From NCBI RefSeq assembly GCF_920888515.1, contig NZ_CAKKTM010000256.1, positions 1-38,747 of the forward strand: 38,747 nucleotides of DNA. The letters run 5' to 3'. A program made the position numbers and the translations under genes. The DNA is from Protofrankia sp. CiP1_Cm_nod1 (GTDB lineage: Bacteria > Actinomycetota > Actinomycetes > Frankiales > Frankiaceae). Below are positions 8,072 to 16,455 of this stretch, piece by piece. A model generated the notes under the pieces. The model was given only the letters and a program-made list of their open reading frames with translations, did not search any database and had not been told where the DNA came from. How positions within the stretch are numbered: the stretch's first letter is position 1; every line of letters starts with the position of its first letter.

Positions 8072-9815
8072 GCGCGGTCTGGGAGGTGAGGCCGGCGGCC
8101 AGCCGGACGCGGTTGCGGCCGTCGGCCTTGGCCCGGTAGAGCGCCGCGTCCGCCGTCTCCAGCAGGGCGGCCAGCTCCACGTCCGCGCCGGTGGCGGTGG
8201 CCACCCCGACCGAGACGGTCACGGACACGCAGACCACGCCGGCGGCGTGGCTGTCCGCCCGGCAGCGCATCTCGGCCACCTGGCGGCGGATCCGGTCGGC
8301 GGCCCGGGCGGCGCCGTCGAGGTCGGTGTCACACAGCATGATCACGAATTCTTCGCCGCCGAACCGGCCGACGAGGTCACGAGGCCGGGTGGCGGCGCGC
8401 AGCGCGTCCGCGACACACATGAGAACGGCGTCGCCGGCAAGATGGCCGAACTGGTCGTTGACCTTCTTGAAATGGTCGATGTCCACGATGAGCACGGACA
8501 TCGGACGGCCCGAGCGCCGGATTCGCGCCACCTCCTTCTCCACCGTCTCACGCCAGTAGGCCGGGTTGGCCAGCCGGGTCTTGGCGTCGGTGCGGGCCGC
8601 CTGGAGCAGTTCGGCGTGCAGCAGGCTGCGTTGCAGCAGCAGCGCGGGCGGTGTCGCGGTGAGCATGAGCAGGGGATGCGCGGTCCACAGCACGGCCAGG
8701 CCGATGGCGGAACACATCTCGGCGGCGTCGACGGCGAACGTCTCCCGCCTGCCGCCGGCGAACGGGCGGCGGGCCGGCTGCGCCGATCTCGGATGCGCGC
8801 ACCACAGCATGCCGCGCAGCAGGACACGGTTGAGCACCGTGTAGGTGAACACCGCCACGAACAGCGCGCCGATACGTCCGGACGAGCCCACCAGGGTGTC
8901 GATCCGGTACGGCCCCTGGGGCGGGGCGAGCGCCCGGTGCACGCCGGCCGCGCAGAAACCCGACACGCCCAGCGCCGCCGCGTTGAAGACCTGCCGGTAC
9001 CTGGGCTGCGCGGCCGGCTGGCCGCGGGAACGGAAAAGGCAGTGCAGGGGTATGTGCAGGACGGCGGCGTACAGCGGTGGGAGAAGAAGTGTGACCGGCA
9101 GAGTCCAGTTCGACAGCAGGTCCCGGTGCGGCTCGTCCTTCCGGAGACCGGGCACACCGAGATGCCGGGACGTTTCCATGGCCAGCCGGCCGAGCAGAAC
9201 GAACGCCCCGAACGTGAACAGGTCGGCAAACCTGAAGGAAAGCCCGAACAGGCCGACAAGGACAACTACCAGACACAGTACGTCGACGGCGACGAGATAA
9301 CGGACAAGCCGTGGCGGCAGACTCCACAGCACAAAATGCGACACCCACTCGACCAGCCGTTCACCGGCCTGCCGGGCGGCCTTTCCCCCACGCCGCCAGA
9401 ACCGCCGCACGAATCCCCGGAACCGCCGCTCCTGGGACGGCCGCTGGGGCGGCTGCGACGGCCGGGACAGCCCGGGTGCCAGTGGCTGGGATGGCGGGAA
9501 CGGCCGGGACGAGCGGGCCGGCCGAGGCGACGGCGGCTGGGATGGTGGCCGGGAGGACGGCTGGGGCGCTGGCTGGGAGGGGAACGGGGAGGGCGGCTGA
9601 GGGGATGGCTGAGAGGGGGAGCGCGACGGTGGACGGGATGGCGGACATGGCGGACAAGGTGGCGGGCACATGTCCGTTCCGCCGGCGGTGGAGCCCGCCG
9701 GCGCGGGCGTGCCGTGCGCCGTTGTTCCAGCGGGATGCGCGGTTTTCCCCGGATTCGCCGTTCCCCACAGAGGCACCGTTCCCCGGAGAGGAGGTAACAA
9801 AATGCGGGACATCAT
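8034..9815 (-). CDS. Membrane-anchored GGDEF diguanylate cyclase
   Basis: A 593-residue protein. A long Pro/Ser/Gln-rich N-terminal region (about residues 45-115) is followed by five to six membrane helices (for example LVRYLVAVDVLCLVVVLVGL). The C-terminal GGDEF domain has DIDHFKKVND, the active-site GGEEF at 486-490, and an RxxD product-inhibition site (Arg477-Asp480) five residues before it. It should make cyclic di-GMP from two GTP and be feedback-inhibited; no EAL domain is present. I chose ATG 9815, with GGGAGGAAGG upstream. The extreme C-terminus overlaps a transposase remnant, so its last residues may be altered by the insertion. The sensory ligand is unknown. Confidence 0.9.
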   Translation of the reverse strand: MMSRILLPPLRGTVPLWGTANPGKTAHPAGTTAHGTPAPAGSTAGGTDMCPPPCPPCPPSRPPSRSPSQPSPQPPSPFPSQPAPQPSSRPPSQPPSPRPARSSRPFPPSQPLAPGLSRPSQPPQRPSQERRFRGFVRRFWRRGGKAARQAGERLVEWVSHFVLWSLPPRLVRYLVAVDVLCLVVVLVGLFGLSFRFADLFTFGAFVLLGRLAMETSRHLGVPGLRKDEPHRDLLSNWTLPVTLLLPPLYAAVLHIPLHCLFRSRGQPAAQPRYRQVFNAAALGVSGFCAAGVHRALAPPQGPYRIDTLVGSSGRIGALFVAVFTYTVLNRVLLRGMLWCAHPRSAQPARRPFAGGRRETFAVDAAEMCSAIGLAVLWTAHPLLMLTATPPALLLQRSLLHAELLQAARTDAKTRLANPAYWRETVEKEVARIRRSGRPMSVLIVDIDHFKKVNDQFGHLAGDAVLMCVADALRAATRPRDLVGRFGGEEFVIMLCDTDLDGAARAADRIRRQVAEMRCRADSHAAGVVCVSVTVSVGVATATGADVELAALLETADAALYRAKADGRNRVRLAAGLTSQTAREEAAWSAPHRA

Positions 9816-10042
9816 GGTGGGCCGACCTTCCTCCCGTTCGCCTCGTTCCGGTTTGATTCGCACCGGCCTGCTACTCACAGTCACCAACAGAAGCAAAGAG
9901 TACGGAGGGTGGCCCGGCGACCGCAACCACTTCGATGTTGTCCCTGTGTCGGGAACCGTCGGACGATGCCCGAGAAGATGGCCCCGATACGGCACACAAC
10001 CGTTCCGGCGGGCCCGTTGCCGCAGGTCAAGCGGTTAGATCA

Positions 10043-11377
10043 TCAGGTGGTGCGGGCGACCGCCTCCACCATGGCGGCGGTCAGCGCGGCGACGTCTGGG
10101 CGCGTCATGACGTATGGGGGCATTGCGTACACCAACCGGCCAAACGGACGCACCCAGACCCCCAGCTCCACCAGCAGCGGCTGGATCACCCGCATGTCGA
10201 CCGGCTCCCGGGTCTCGATCACCCCGATCGCGCCCAGTGTCCGCACGTCGGCGACACCGGGCAGCGCGCGGGCAGGCGCGAGCCCCTCGGCCAGCCAGGT
10301 CCGCAGATCACCGACCCGGCGCCGCCACGGCCCGGACAGCAGCAGGCCGATGCTGGCGTTCGCCACCGCCGCGGCCAGCGGGTTGCCCATGAACGTCGGC
10401 CCGTGCATGAACACGCCCGCCTCGGACCCGCACACCCCGGCCGCCACCTCGTCCGTGCACAGGGTTGCGGCCATCGACAGGTATCCCCCGGTCATGGCCT
10501 TGCCGACGCACATGATGTCCGGGCTGATCCCGGCGTGGTTGCAGCCGAACAGCTCCCCCGAGCGTCCGAACCCGGTCGCGATCTCGTCGGCGATGAGCAG
10601 GATGCCGTAGGCGTCGCACAGCTCGCGCAGCCGGGCCAGCCAGCCCGGGGCGTAGAAGCGCATCGCCCCGGCGCCCTGCACCACCGGCTCGCAGATCACC
10701 GCGGCGATCTCGTGCTGGTGCTCGTCGAGCAGCCGGGCGATACCGGCGACGTGCTCGTCCTCGCAGGGCTCGTCGAAGCCCGGCCGCGGCGCCTCGGCGA
10801 AGAGGTGACGCGGCAGCAGGCCGGTGAACAGATGGTGCATGCCGGTGTCCGGGTCGCACACGGCCATCGCGCCGGAGGTGTCCCCGTGATATCCCCGGCG
10901 GACGGTGAGCAGCCTCGTCCGCCCGGGGCGTCCCCGGCCCCGCGCGTACTGCAACGCCATCTTGATCGCGACCTCGACGGAGACCGACCCGGAGTCGCAG
11001 AAGAACACCCTGGTCAGCGGCGGCGGGGTGATCTCGGCCAGGGTGCGGGCCAGCGTCACCGCGGGCGCGTGGGTCAGCCCGCCGAACATGACATGGGCCA
11101 TGTCGTCGAGCTGGTCGCGCACCGCCGCGTCCAGGACCGGGTGGGCGTAGCCGTGGATGGCGGCCCACCACGACGACATGCCGTCGATCAGCTCCCGCCC
11201 GTCGGCCAGCCGCAGCCGCACCCCGGACGCGGACGCCACCGGGAACACCGGCAGCGGGTCGGTCGCCGACGCGTACGGATGCCAGACATGCGCCCGGTCG
11301 TCGGCGAGCAGCTCCCCCACATCGGCGTACCGAGCCGACGTGTCTCCCTCCGGACGATGCCGCGGACGATGCCCCAT
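10043..11377 (-). CDS. bioA: Adenosylmethionine--8-amino-7-oxononanoate aminotransferase BioA
   Basis: A 444-residue class III aminotransferase that converts KAPA to DAPA in biotin synthesis using S-adenosylmethionine as amino donor. BioA marks: WHPYAS near the N-terminus, [22 protein letters not shown], the PLP-binding Asp264 ([13 protein letters not shown]) and the Schiff-base Lys293 ([10 protein letters not shown]). No other bio gene is nearby, so the pathway is split in this genome. A perfect 14-bp palindrome lies 38 bases upstream of the start. Pyruvate carboxylase, a biotin enzyme, is encoded 5 kb away, but I see no direct link. Confidence 0.95.
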   Translation of the reverse strand: MGHRPRHRPEGDTSARYADVGELLADDRAHVWHPYASATDPLPVFPVASASGVRLRLADGRELIDGMSSWWAAIHGYAHPVLDAAVRDQLDDMAHVMFGGLTHAPAVTLARTLAEITPPPLTRVFFCDSGSVSVEVAIKMALQYARGRGRPGRTRLLTVRRGYHGDTSGAMAVCDPDTGMHHLFTGLLPRHLFAEAPRPGFDEPCEDEHVAGIARLLDEHQHEIAAVICEPVVQGAGAMRFYAPGWLARLRELCDAYGILLIADEIATGFGRSGELFGCNHAGISPDIMCVGKAMTGGYLSMAATLCTDEVAAGVCGSEAGVFMHGPTFMGNPLAAAVANASIGLLLSGPWRRRVGDLRTWLAEGLAPARALPGVADVRTLGAIGVIETREPVDMRVIQPLLVELGVWVRPFGRLVYAMPPYVMTRPDVAALTAAMVEAVARTT

Positions 11378-11414
11378 ACGCCATGTCTACCGTGCCCCGT
11401 CCATCACGCGTCAT

Positions 11415-11428
11415 ACGGCGTACGCCGT
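11415..11428. promoter_or_regulatory. 14-bp perfect palindrome upstream of bioA
   Basis: ACGGCGTACGCCGT lies 38 bases upstream of the bioA ATG on the minus strand. It is a candidate operator; the binding protein is unknown. Confidence 0.35.
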
Positions 11429-11619
11429 CCCGCCCGTACCGGCCCACGGCCCACCGCCGATCCCGGCGCGCTCCTGGCCGTCTGAGCATCCGCGGCGGAT
11501 GTGACGGCTGGGTGGACGGCATGTCCCGCGGTGGTCATGGCGGCCGGCTGTCGCGGTATGGACAGGCGGCAACGGACCATCGGCGTTTGCGAGGAAGCCG
11601 CGTGGAGATAATCCCACCG

Positions 11620-11658
11620 TTGGTGACAACGGCTGGTGACAGTTACTGGTGACAACGA
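11620..11658 (+). repeat. Three tandem 13-bp repeats upstream of the YeaQ-like gene
   Basis: The units are TTGGTGACAACGG, CTGGTGACAGTTA and CTGGTGACAACGA, at 11620, 11633 and 11646. The array is bracketed by direct copies of TCCCACCG (11612-11619 and 11660-11667) and ends 21 bases before the ATG at 11680. It may be an iterated operator or a slippage product. Confidence 0.65.
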
Positions 11659-11679
11659 CTCCCACCGGGGAAGGCCACC

Positions 11680-11973
11680 ATGTTTCAACTGATCTGGATC
11701 ATCCTTGCCGGCCTCGTGATCGGCCTGTTGGCACGACTGGCCGTCCGGGGGCCGCAGCGGATCCCGCTGTGGCTCACGATCGTCGTCGGCATCGTCGGCG
11801 CGCTGGTGGGCAACATCATCGCCAGTGTGCTCGGTGTCCGCCACACCGGCGGTTTCGACTGGATACGCCACATCCTGCAGGTCGGTGTGGCCGCCGGCCT
11901 CATCGTCCTCCTCACGCCCCTGTGGCTCAACCGCAACACCCAGCGTCCCGACGAGCACCGCCAGTATCGGTAG
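11680..11973 (+). CDS. GlsB/YeaQ/YmgE-family (transglycosylase-associated) membrane protein
   Basis: A 97-residue protein with three hydrophobic segments (residues 3-20, 29-50 and 65-83). The family's Gly-rich pattern is visible in IIWILAGLVIGLLARL-like and IVVGIVGALVGNIIASVLG stretches. These are small inner-membrane proteins, often stress-induced; their biochemical role is not established. GGGGAAGG lies upstream of ATG 11680. An iterated 13-bp repeat precedes the gene and may control it. Confidence 0.85.
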   Translation: MFQLIWIILAGLVIGLLARLAVRGPQRIPLWLTIVVGIVGALVGNIIASVLGVRHTGGFDWIRHILQVGVAAGLIVLLTPLWLNRNTQRPDEHRQYR

Positions 11974-12038
11974 GCCCTGGCTCTCCGACGTCCGCCGTGA
12001 GCGGCCCCGACCCAGTACCCGCACTGCATGATGGCCGT

Positions 12039-12824
12039 ATGACGAACGGTGTCGACACGTTGTCGGAGACGCCCGAGGCATCAGAGACGATCACGGGGCT
12101 GGCCGCGGACTTCGACCGCGACGGTTTCGTGATCGTCCGCGGGCTGTTCGGCGAGGAGGAGACGGCTGAGCTCGGTGCCGCGCTCGCCGGCCTCCAGCGC
12201 CGGATCAGCACCGGCGAGCTCGACCGCTCCTGGGCCGGGGACGATCTCGGCGGCGACTTCGACGGTGAGCATCCGCCGTACGTGCACTATGTCGTCGGGG
12301 TGACGAACCTCTCCCCCGTCGCCGCGGCCGCGATCCGCCACCCCGTCCTGCTCGCGCTCGTCCGGCGCATCCTCGGCGACGGCTACTGGCTGTACGACGT
12401 GGACAATCATGGTGTGATCTACCAGGACGCCCGCCCCGGCGCCGGGATGACCTACACGCGGATCGGCTGGCACAGCGACCACCAGTCCCGGCCGACGTCG
12501 GACATCTGGCCCGGCGTGGCGCTGACCTTCCACATCGACGCGACATCGCCGGCCAACGGCTTCCTGCGGGCGGTGCCCGGCAGCCACCACGGGGACTGGG
12601 ACGCCGTCCCCGCCGGCTTCGGCAGGATCCCCGGCGAGGTGGCGCTCTACTGCGACCGCGGTGACGTGCTGCTGCACCACAGCGACCTGTGGCACGCCGC
12701 CGCCCGCGCCACCGAGGATCCGCCCGGCGGCGTGCGCCGGCACATGCGCGGCAGCTACCTGGGCGGCCGCCCCCTCGCCGCCGGCGAACAGCTCGAGCCC
12801 TTCAACAAGAACGCCCTGCGCTGA
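12039..12824 (+). CDS. Phytanoyl-CoA dioxygenase (PhyH)-family protein
   Basis: A 261-residue Fe(II)/2-oxoglutarate-dependent dioxygenase of the PhyH family. The N-terminal FDRDGFVIVRGLFGEEE is typical. The iron ligands are His145 and Asp147 (GWHSDHQ) and a distal His, probably His219 (DLWHAAARA), with Arg223 a candidate for 2-oxoglutarate binding; FLRAVPGSHH is also characteristic. The substrate is unknown; members hydroxylate lipids, amino acids and secondary metabolites. The ATG at 12039 starts the domain, and an upstream in-frame extension would run antisense-like through the neighbouring gene. A hairpin terminator follows. No metabolic cluster surrounds it. Confidence 0.88.
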   Translation: MTNGVDTLSETPEASETITGLAADFDRDGFVIVRGLFGEEETAELGAALAGLQRRISTGELDRSWAGDDLGGDFDGEHPPYVHYVVGVTNLSPVAAAAIRHPVLLALVRRILGDGYWLYDVDNHGVIYQDARPGAGMTYTRIGWHSDHQSRPTSDIWPGVALTFHIDATSPANGFLRAVPGSHHGDWDAVPAGFGRIPGEVALYCDRGDVLLHHSDLWHAAARATEDPPGGVRRHMRGSYLGGRPLAAGEQLEPFNKNALR

Positions 12825-12850
12825 CCCCGGCCGCCCGCGAATTTCATCAT

Positions 12851-12894
12851 CGTTGTGATTCTGGTGCTGCCGGAACGGCATCGGGATCACAACG
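12851..12894 (+). terminator. Hairpin after the PhyH gene
   Basis: CGTTGTGAT (12851-12859) pairs with ATCACAACG (12886-12894), and the inner bases extend the stem with mismatches. It lies 27 bases after the PhyH stop. Confidence 0.7.
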
Positions 12895-12983
12895 GCCACT
12901 TGTCGGCGGTGAGGGTACGCGGGACGGCGGCGGTGGGTGGATGCGGTTGTCGGTGACGCGGGCGGCGCGGGCAGGATGGGTGC

Positions 12984-13826
12984 GTGGTCCTACCGATTCA
13001 CGACATCAACCCGCTGCGTCGCCGGCCGGTCGTCACCTGGCTGCTGATAGCGGTCAACGTCGTCGTCTTCGTGTTCTTCGAGCCGGTCGTGACCTCGGTC
13101 GCCGGGGCTGACACCACGACTCCGGCGAGCGTCTGCGAGCAGGAGCGGTTCTTCGACCGCTGGGGCGCGGTCCCCACCGAGATCCTGGAGAACCGGCCCG
13201 CTTCGAAGGCGCTCACCGGTCAGGCCGTGGGGGTGGATCCGCAGGGCCATGTGCTCTGCCAGCAGGAGTCGCCGCCGCCGTACACCAAGCCACCGGTCCT
13301 GTCGGTGCTCACGGCGATGTTCCTGCACGGGAGCTGGCTGCACCTGCTCGGGAACATGCTCTTCCTCGGCGTGTTCGGCAACAACGTGGAAGACCGGATG
13401 GGCCGCTTCCTCTATCTGATCTTCTACCTGGCGTGCGGGTACGTGGCCACCTACGGGTTCGCGCTGTTCGAGTCGGACTCGACCACGACGCTCATCGGCG
13501 CCTCCGGGGCGGTGGCCGGCGTACTCGGCGCCTACCTGGTCGTCTTCCCGCGGGCGCGGGTCATCGGCCTTGTCACGTTCCTGTTCTTCCTGCCGTTCTG
13601 GCTGCCGGCCTGGATAGTGCTCGGGTTCTGGTTCCTGCTGCAGTATGTCTATTTCATCGGTATGGGTGTCGCCGAGGGCGGCAGCGTCGCCTACGGCGCC
13701 CATGTGGTCGGGTTCGTTTTCGGCGCGTTGGCCGTCCTGCCGTTCGTCCGCAAGCTGCGGGCCGCGGGGCCGGCCCGGTACCAGCCGCCCGACCAGTGGT
13801 GGGTCCGTCGGATGCCCTGGCCCTGA
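12984..13826 (+). CDS. Rhomboid-family intramembrane serine protease
   Basis: A 280-residue protein with about six membrane helices. Rhomboid marks: FLHGSWLHLLGNMLFLGVFGNNVED (Asn124 for the oxyanion hole), the nucleophile Ser174 in GASGAVAG, and His240 in YGAHVVGFVFG. The Ser-His dyad is intact, so it should cleave transmembrane substrates within the bilayer. The loop between helices 1 and 2 (residues 35-105) is long and has Cys51 and Cys92, which could pair outside the cell. I start at GTG 12984, the first codon before the conserved IHDINPLRR. A strong hairpin follows the stop. Confidence 0.93.
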   Translation: MVLPIHDINPLRRRPVVTWLLIAVNVVVFVFFEPVVTSVAGADTTTPASVCEQERFFDRWGAVPTEILENRPASKALTGQAVGVDPQGHVLCQQESPPPYTKPPVLSVLTAMFLHGSWLHLLGNMLFLGVFGNNVEDRMGRFLYLIFYLACGYVATYGFALFESDSTTTLIGASGAVAGVLGAYLVVFPRARVIGLVTFLFFLPFWLPAWIVLGFWFLLQYVYFIGMGVAEGGSVAYGAHVVGFVFGALAVLPFVRKLRAAGPARYQPPDQWWVRRMPWP

Positions 13827-13842
13827 CCGGCCGGGCGATGCG

Positions 13843-13880
13843 GGCCGGGGGTGGCTGCCGGCCCGCTGGCACCCCCGGCC
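13843..13880 (+). terminator. Hairpin after the rhomboid gene
   Basis: GGCCGGGGGTG (13843-13853) pairs perfectly with CACCCCCGGCC (13870-13880) around a 16-base loop, 16 bases past the stop codon. Confidence 0.75.
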
Positions 13881-14116
13881 GGCCGGCGGGACACTCCCGC
13901 CGTGTTTTTACGCTATACGCCCAAGAAGGGACGGGCCGCCGGGCTAGTCCCCCCGCCCGCCGCGGTCATCGCGGTGGACGGGCACGGACGAACGCGGCGG
14001 CCCGGGCCGGTCGCGCGGGCGGCGCCCGGACGCCTGCATCGACCAACATCCATCAGACACGCCCTGGCGGCGGGCTCCCGGGCCGGTGCCGGGCCACCCG
14101 CCGGTGGTCGGCATGT

Positions 14117-14728
14117 TCAGGCGGTAACCGGCGTCGACCGCCACAGGCGCCGCTTCTTCCCTGCCTTCTTCCCCGTCTTCTTCCCCGAGTCCTTCCCGGC
14201 CGGGCCGCTCTTCCCTATCGGCTCACCGCCAGCCTGGTCGCCGCCTGCTGGTTCACCTCCGGCCGGGCCGGGAAGCGGCACGGCCAACACGGGCAGGTCG
14301 ATGGCGACCGTCCGCCAGCCCTCGTAGACCTCCTCGGACGGGAACCCCCGCGCGGCCAGGGCCTGTGCGGCACCGACGAGCTGCTCGTACGTCCGCTGGT
14401 CGTCGACCTCGTCGGCACGCTCCTCCCGCGCGGCGTACCGGCGCACGACCGTGCCGCCGACCCGCAACGACGCGCCGCCTGACAGCGGGGCGGCTGGCGG
14501 TGCGCCCTCCGACGGTGCGTCAGCCGACGGTGCGTCAGCCGCGGACACGGCGGCTGACGAGGTGGTCCCGCCCAGGATGCGCGTCAGCGTCCAGGCGCGC
14601 ACGAAGGTGACGGTGTGTGGCTCGTCCAGATCGGTGGTGGGCAGAGCACCCACATACTCCTCCAGAATCCTGACCACCTGTTCGACGGTCGCAGGACCCG
14701 GTTCCGCGCCGCCTTTACCCAGACCCAT
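14117..14728 (-). CDS. Hypothetical protein with Lys-rich C-terminal tail
   Basis: A 203-residue protein I do not recognise. A short N-terminal helical part (VEQVVRILEEYVGALPTTDLDEPHTVTFVRAWTLTRILGG in outline, residues 15-55) is followed by an Ala/Ser/Pro linker (56-83). A second domain contains VVRRYAAREERADEVDDQRTYEQLVGAAQALAARGF (in part) and ends with a basic tail of alternating Gly-Lys-Lys repeats (about residues 180-195). The tail resembles nucleic-acid-binding tails, but this is speculative. The start is ATG 14728 with GGAGAGG 11 bases upstream. There is no signal peptide or membrane helix, so it is probably cytoplasmic. It is convergent with the rhomboid gene. Confidence 0.7.
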   Translation of the reverse strand: MGLGKGGAEPGPATVEQVVRILEEYVGALPTTDLDEPHTVTFVRAWTLTRILGGTTSSAAVSAADAPSADAPSEGAPPAAPLSGGASLRVGGTVVRRYAAREERADEVDDQRTYEQLVGAAQALAARGFPSEEVYEGWRTVAIDLPVLAVPLPGPAGGEPAGGDQAGGEPIGKSGPAGKDSGKKTGKKAGKKRRLWRSTPVTA

Positions 14729-15070
14729 CTACAACATCCTCTCCAGATATGTGGATAACTCCGGACCGTGACAACCGGAGCATGACAGCCAATGACAACC
14801 GAACCGTGACAACCGCGGGCCGGCTCGCGGAACCGATAGCGCATCATCCCGGACGATGCGGTCGCTTCCGGCACCGGGGTGCTCACGAGACATCGCCGAC
14901 ACATACGCCCACAAGGTGTTTGCGCACCCGACCGGGAGCAAAGATCGACCAATCCGCTGATCGGGAATGGGGCGTCCCGGTGGGGCGCCGGGCACGACGC
15001 CCGTGCGGGCCGCCGCCCGGACGCGCTCCCCACGAGCCCCGCGGGCCCCTCGGCCCGGGAAAGGACCATC
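14729..15070. other. Divergent intergenic region with iterated TGACAACC motifs
   Basis: A 342-bp region between divergent genes. Four copies of TGACARCC lie at 14769, 14783, 14793 and 14807, two of them within a 13-bp exact repeat (14765-14777 and 14803-14815). A single TTATCCACA, matching a DnaA box, occurs on the minus strand at 14750-14758. No coding sequence is convincing. Confidence 0.55.
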
Positions 15071-15247
15071 ATGCGTACCCGGGTACAGGTCCCCTTCGCC
15101 GCCCTGATCTGGTTCGCCGTCGGCATCATCGTCGCGATCAACAGGGACTACCAGGTGCACACCGGATCCCAGCTCGCCACCTTCGTGCTGGCCGTGACCA
15201 GCTGGCCGGTCCTGCTCCTCGGCGGCAGCGTGCAGATCCAGCTCTGA
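15071..15247 (+). CDS. Small two-helix membrane protein
   Basis: A 58-residue protein with two membrane helices (FAALIWFAVGIIVAI, residues about 8-22, and FVLAVTSWPVLLLGG, about 38-52) joined by a short polar loop with NRDYQVHTGSQ. GGAAAGGACC lies just upstream of ATG 15071, which makes translation likely. Small proteins with this pattern are common in actinomycetes and are usually unnamed; the function is unknown. Confidence 0.75.
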   Translation: MRTRVQVPFAALIWFAVGIIVAINRDYQVHTGSQLATFVLAVTSWPVLLLGGSVQIQL

Positions 15248-15352
15248 CCGGCGCCCGCGCCCGGGCCGCCTCCCTCGCACGGGCGCCGGCCGGCTGCCTG
15301 ACCGGGCCCGGCTCACCTCCCGTGGGCACCCCTGGGCGGAGAGCCACGCCGG

Positions 15353-15380
15353 CAACGGTGACGGCACAACGGTGACGGCA
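15353..15380. repeat. Perfect 14-bp tandem duplication
   Basis: CAACGGTGACGGCA occurs twice in tandem (15353-15366, 15367-15380). It lies in the 456-bp gap before the DevR-like gene. Its unit length equals that of the degenerate array at 15596. Confidence 0.6.
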
Positions 15381-15515
15381 CCCGCGGTGGCAACGCCGGT
15401 GACGACGCCACGCCGGTCGGAACCGGGGATTCGGCCGGCCCGACACGCCCGCTACCAGTGCTCCGCCACCGGGCGTGTCGGGGTATGTGCCGGCCGCGGC
15501 AAAGGAGGGCATCTC

Positions 15516-15581
15516 GTGATTACCCGGGACCTGCGGGTCGAACCGTTCCAGCTCGGGCTAGAATCTGTTTGCAGAATATGA
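15516..15581 (+). CDS. Possible 21-residue leader peptide upstream of the DevR-like regulator
   Basis: AAAGGAGG (15501-15508) precedes GTG 15516, which opens a 21-codon frame ending at TGA 15581. The peptide would be MITRDLRVEPFQLGLESVCRI. The ribosome binding site is among the best in the window, but nothing else supports the ORF. It could be a regulatory upstream ORF, or the site may be coincidental. Confidence 0.35.
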   Translation: MITRDLRVEPFQLGLESVCRI

Positions 15582-15595
15582 CGTGCGGTTACAGG

Positions 15596-15693
15596 CATCC
15601 CAGTCCAGACATCCCAGTCCAGACATCCCAGTTCGGGCGGCACGCTTCAGGCACCCCAGTCCAGGCAGTCCGGTTCAGACAACCCGGTCAGGC
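15596..15693. repeat. Degenerate 14-bp tandem repeat array, about seven units
   Basis: Units begin at 15596, 15610, 15624, 15638, 15652, 15666 and 15680. The first two are identical (CATCCCAGTCCAGA), and units 3-7 diverge progressively. The period is not a multiple of three and the array ends 10 bases before the GTG start of the DevR-like gene, so it lies in its leader. TAGAAT at 15559-15564 could be a -10 element just upstream. Confidence 0.7.
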
Positions 15694-15703
15694 GGAGAAA
15701 ACC

Positions 15704-16390
15704 GTGTCAGAAGAACCTGCGAACGCGGCCGGGCCCACCGATGCCACGGTGGGCGCCACGCCCATCCGGGTCTTCCTCCTGGATGATCATGAGCTGGTCC
15801 GCCGCGGGCTGCGTGATCTTCTTTCTGAGGAGCCCGACATCGAGGTGGTCGGCGAGGCCGATCACGCCGACGGGACGGACCGGGCGATCCTCGCCGCCCG
15901 GCCCGATGTCGCGGTGCTGGACGCGCGTCTGCCGGACGGCAGTGGCATCGAGGTGTGCCGGCAGGTCCGCTCCCGCAACCCTGCCGTCGCCTGCCTGATC
16001 CTGACCTCGTTCGACGACGAGGAGGCCCTGTTCACCGCGATCATGGCGGGTGCCGCCGGGTACGTCCTCAAGCGGGCCCGCGGTACCGCGCTGGTGGACG
16101 CCGTGCGGCGGGTCGCGGCGGGCCGCTCCCTGCTCGACCCCGCGGTGACCCCCCGGGCGCTGCGCCGCGCGGAGCAGGAGCCCGTCCACGACGAGCGGCT
16201 CGCCACCCTGACCGAGCAGGAACGCCGCATCCTCGCGCTCATCGCCGAGGGCCTGACCAACCGGCAGATCGCCAACCGCCTGTTCCTGGCGGAGAAGACC
16301 GTGAAGAACTACGTCTCCAGCCTGCTGGCCAAACTCGGGCTGGAAAGCCGGACCCAGGCCGCCGTCTTCGCCACCAAGCTCGCCCACTGA
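15704..16390 (+). CDS. DevR/DosR-like NarL-family response regulator
   Basis: A 228-residue two-component response regulator. The receiver domain (residues 20-140) has the acidic pocket Asp27/Asp28, the phospho-acceptor Asp73 (VLDARLPDG), Thr101 (LTS) and Lys123 (LKRARG). The C-terminal LuxR-type helix-turn-helix (about 165-225) reads LTEQERRILALIAEGLTNRQIANRLF. Similarity to mycobacterial DevR/DosR is high by eye, including ARPDVAVLDARLPDGSGIE and the ending RTQAAVFATKL. No histidine kinase is adjacent, so it is an orphan here. I chose GTG 15704, with GGAGA upstream. The leader carries a 14-bp tandem array and a possible short upstream ORF. A hypoxia or dormancy role is inferred by homology only. 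Confidence 0.9.
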   Translation: MSEEPANAAGPTDATVGATPIRVFLLDDHELVRRGLRDLLSEEPDIEVVGEADHADGTDRAILAARPDVAVLDARLPDGSGIEVCRQVRSRNPAVACLILTSFDDEEALFTAIMAGAAGYVLKRARGTALVDAVRRVAAGRSLLDPAVTPRALRRAEQEPVHDERLATLTEQERRILALIAEGLTNRQIANRLFLAEKTVKNYVSSLLAKLGLESRTQAAVFATKLAH

Positions 16391-16391
16391 C

Positions 16392-16455
16392 AGCGGCTCG
16401 TCCGCTGACGAGAGCCCACCGGCAGCGGCTCGTCCGCCGACGAGGGCCTGCCCGC
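16392..16455 (+). terminator. Tandem duplicated hairpin after the DevR-like gene
   Basis: A 32-bp unit is repeated twice (16392-16423 and 16424-16455) with a few changes. Each unit contains CTCGTC paired with GACGAG around a 3-4 base loop, so the unit is a small hairpin. The first begins directly after the stop codon. Confidence 0.6.

Larger units (their letters stand above)
11378..11679. other. Divergent intergenic region between bioA and the YeaQ-like gene
   Basis: A 302-bp region that must carry promoters for both genes. It holds the 14-bp palindrome near bioA and a 13-bp triple tandem repeat near the YeaQ-like gene. No coding sequence is apparent. Confidence 0.6.

Noticed and set aside
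9791-10038. Plus-strand ORF from ATG 9802 with a strong GAGAGGAGG upstream
   Set aside because: It runs antisense across the start and leader of the GGDEF gene, and the peptide is low-quality Arg/Gly-rich sequence. The ribosome binding site is probably coincidental.
13468-13485. A GTTCGAGTC stretch resembling a tRNA T-loop
   Set aside because: It lies inside the rhomboid coding sequence and no acceptor, D or anticodon stems surround it.
14750-14758. A perfect DnaA-box-like TTATCCACA (minus strand)
   Set aside because: It is a single copy without neighbouring boxes, dnaA/dnaN or an AT-rich unwinding element, so not an origin.
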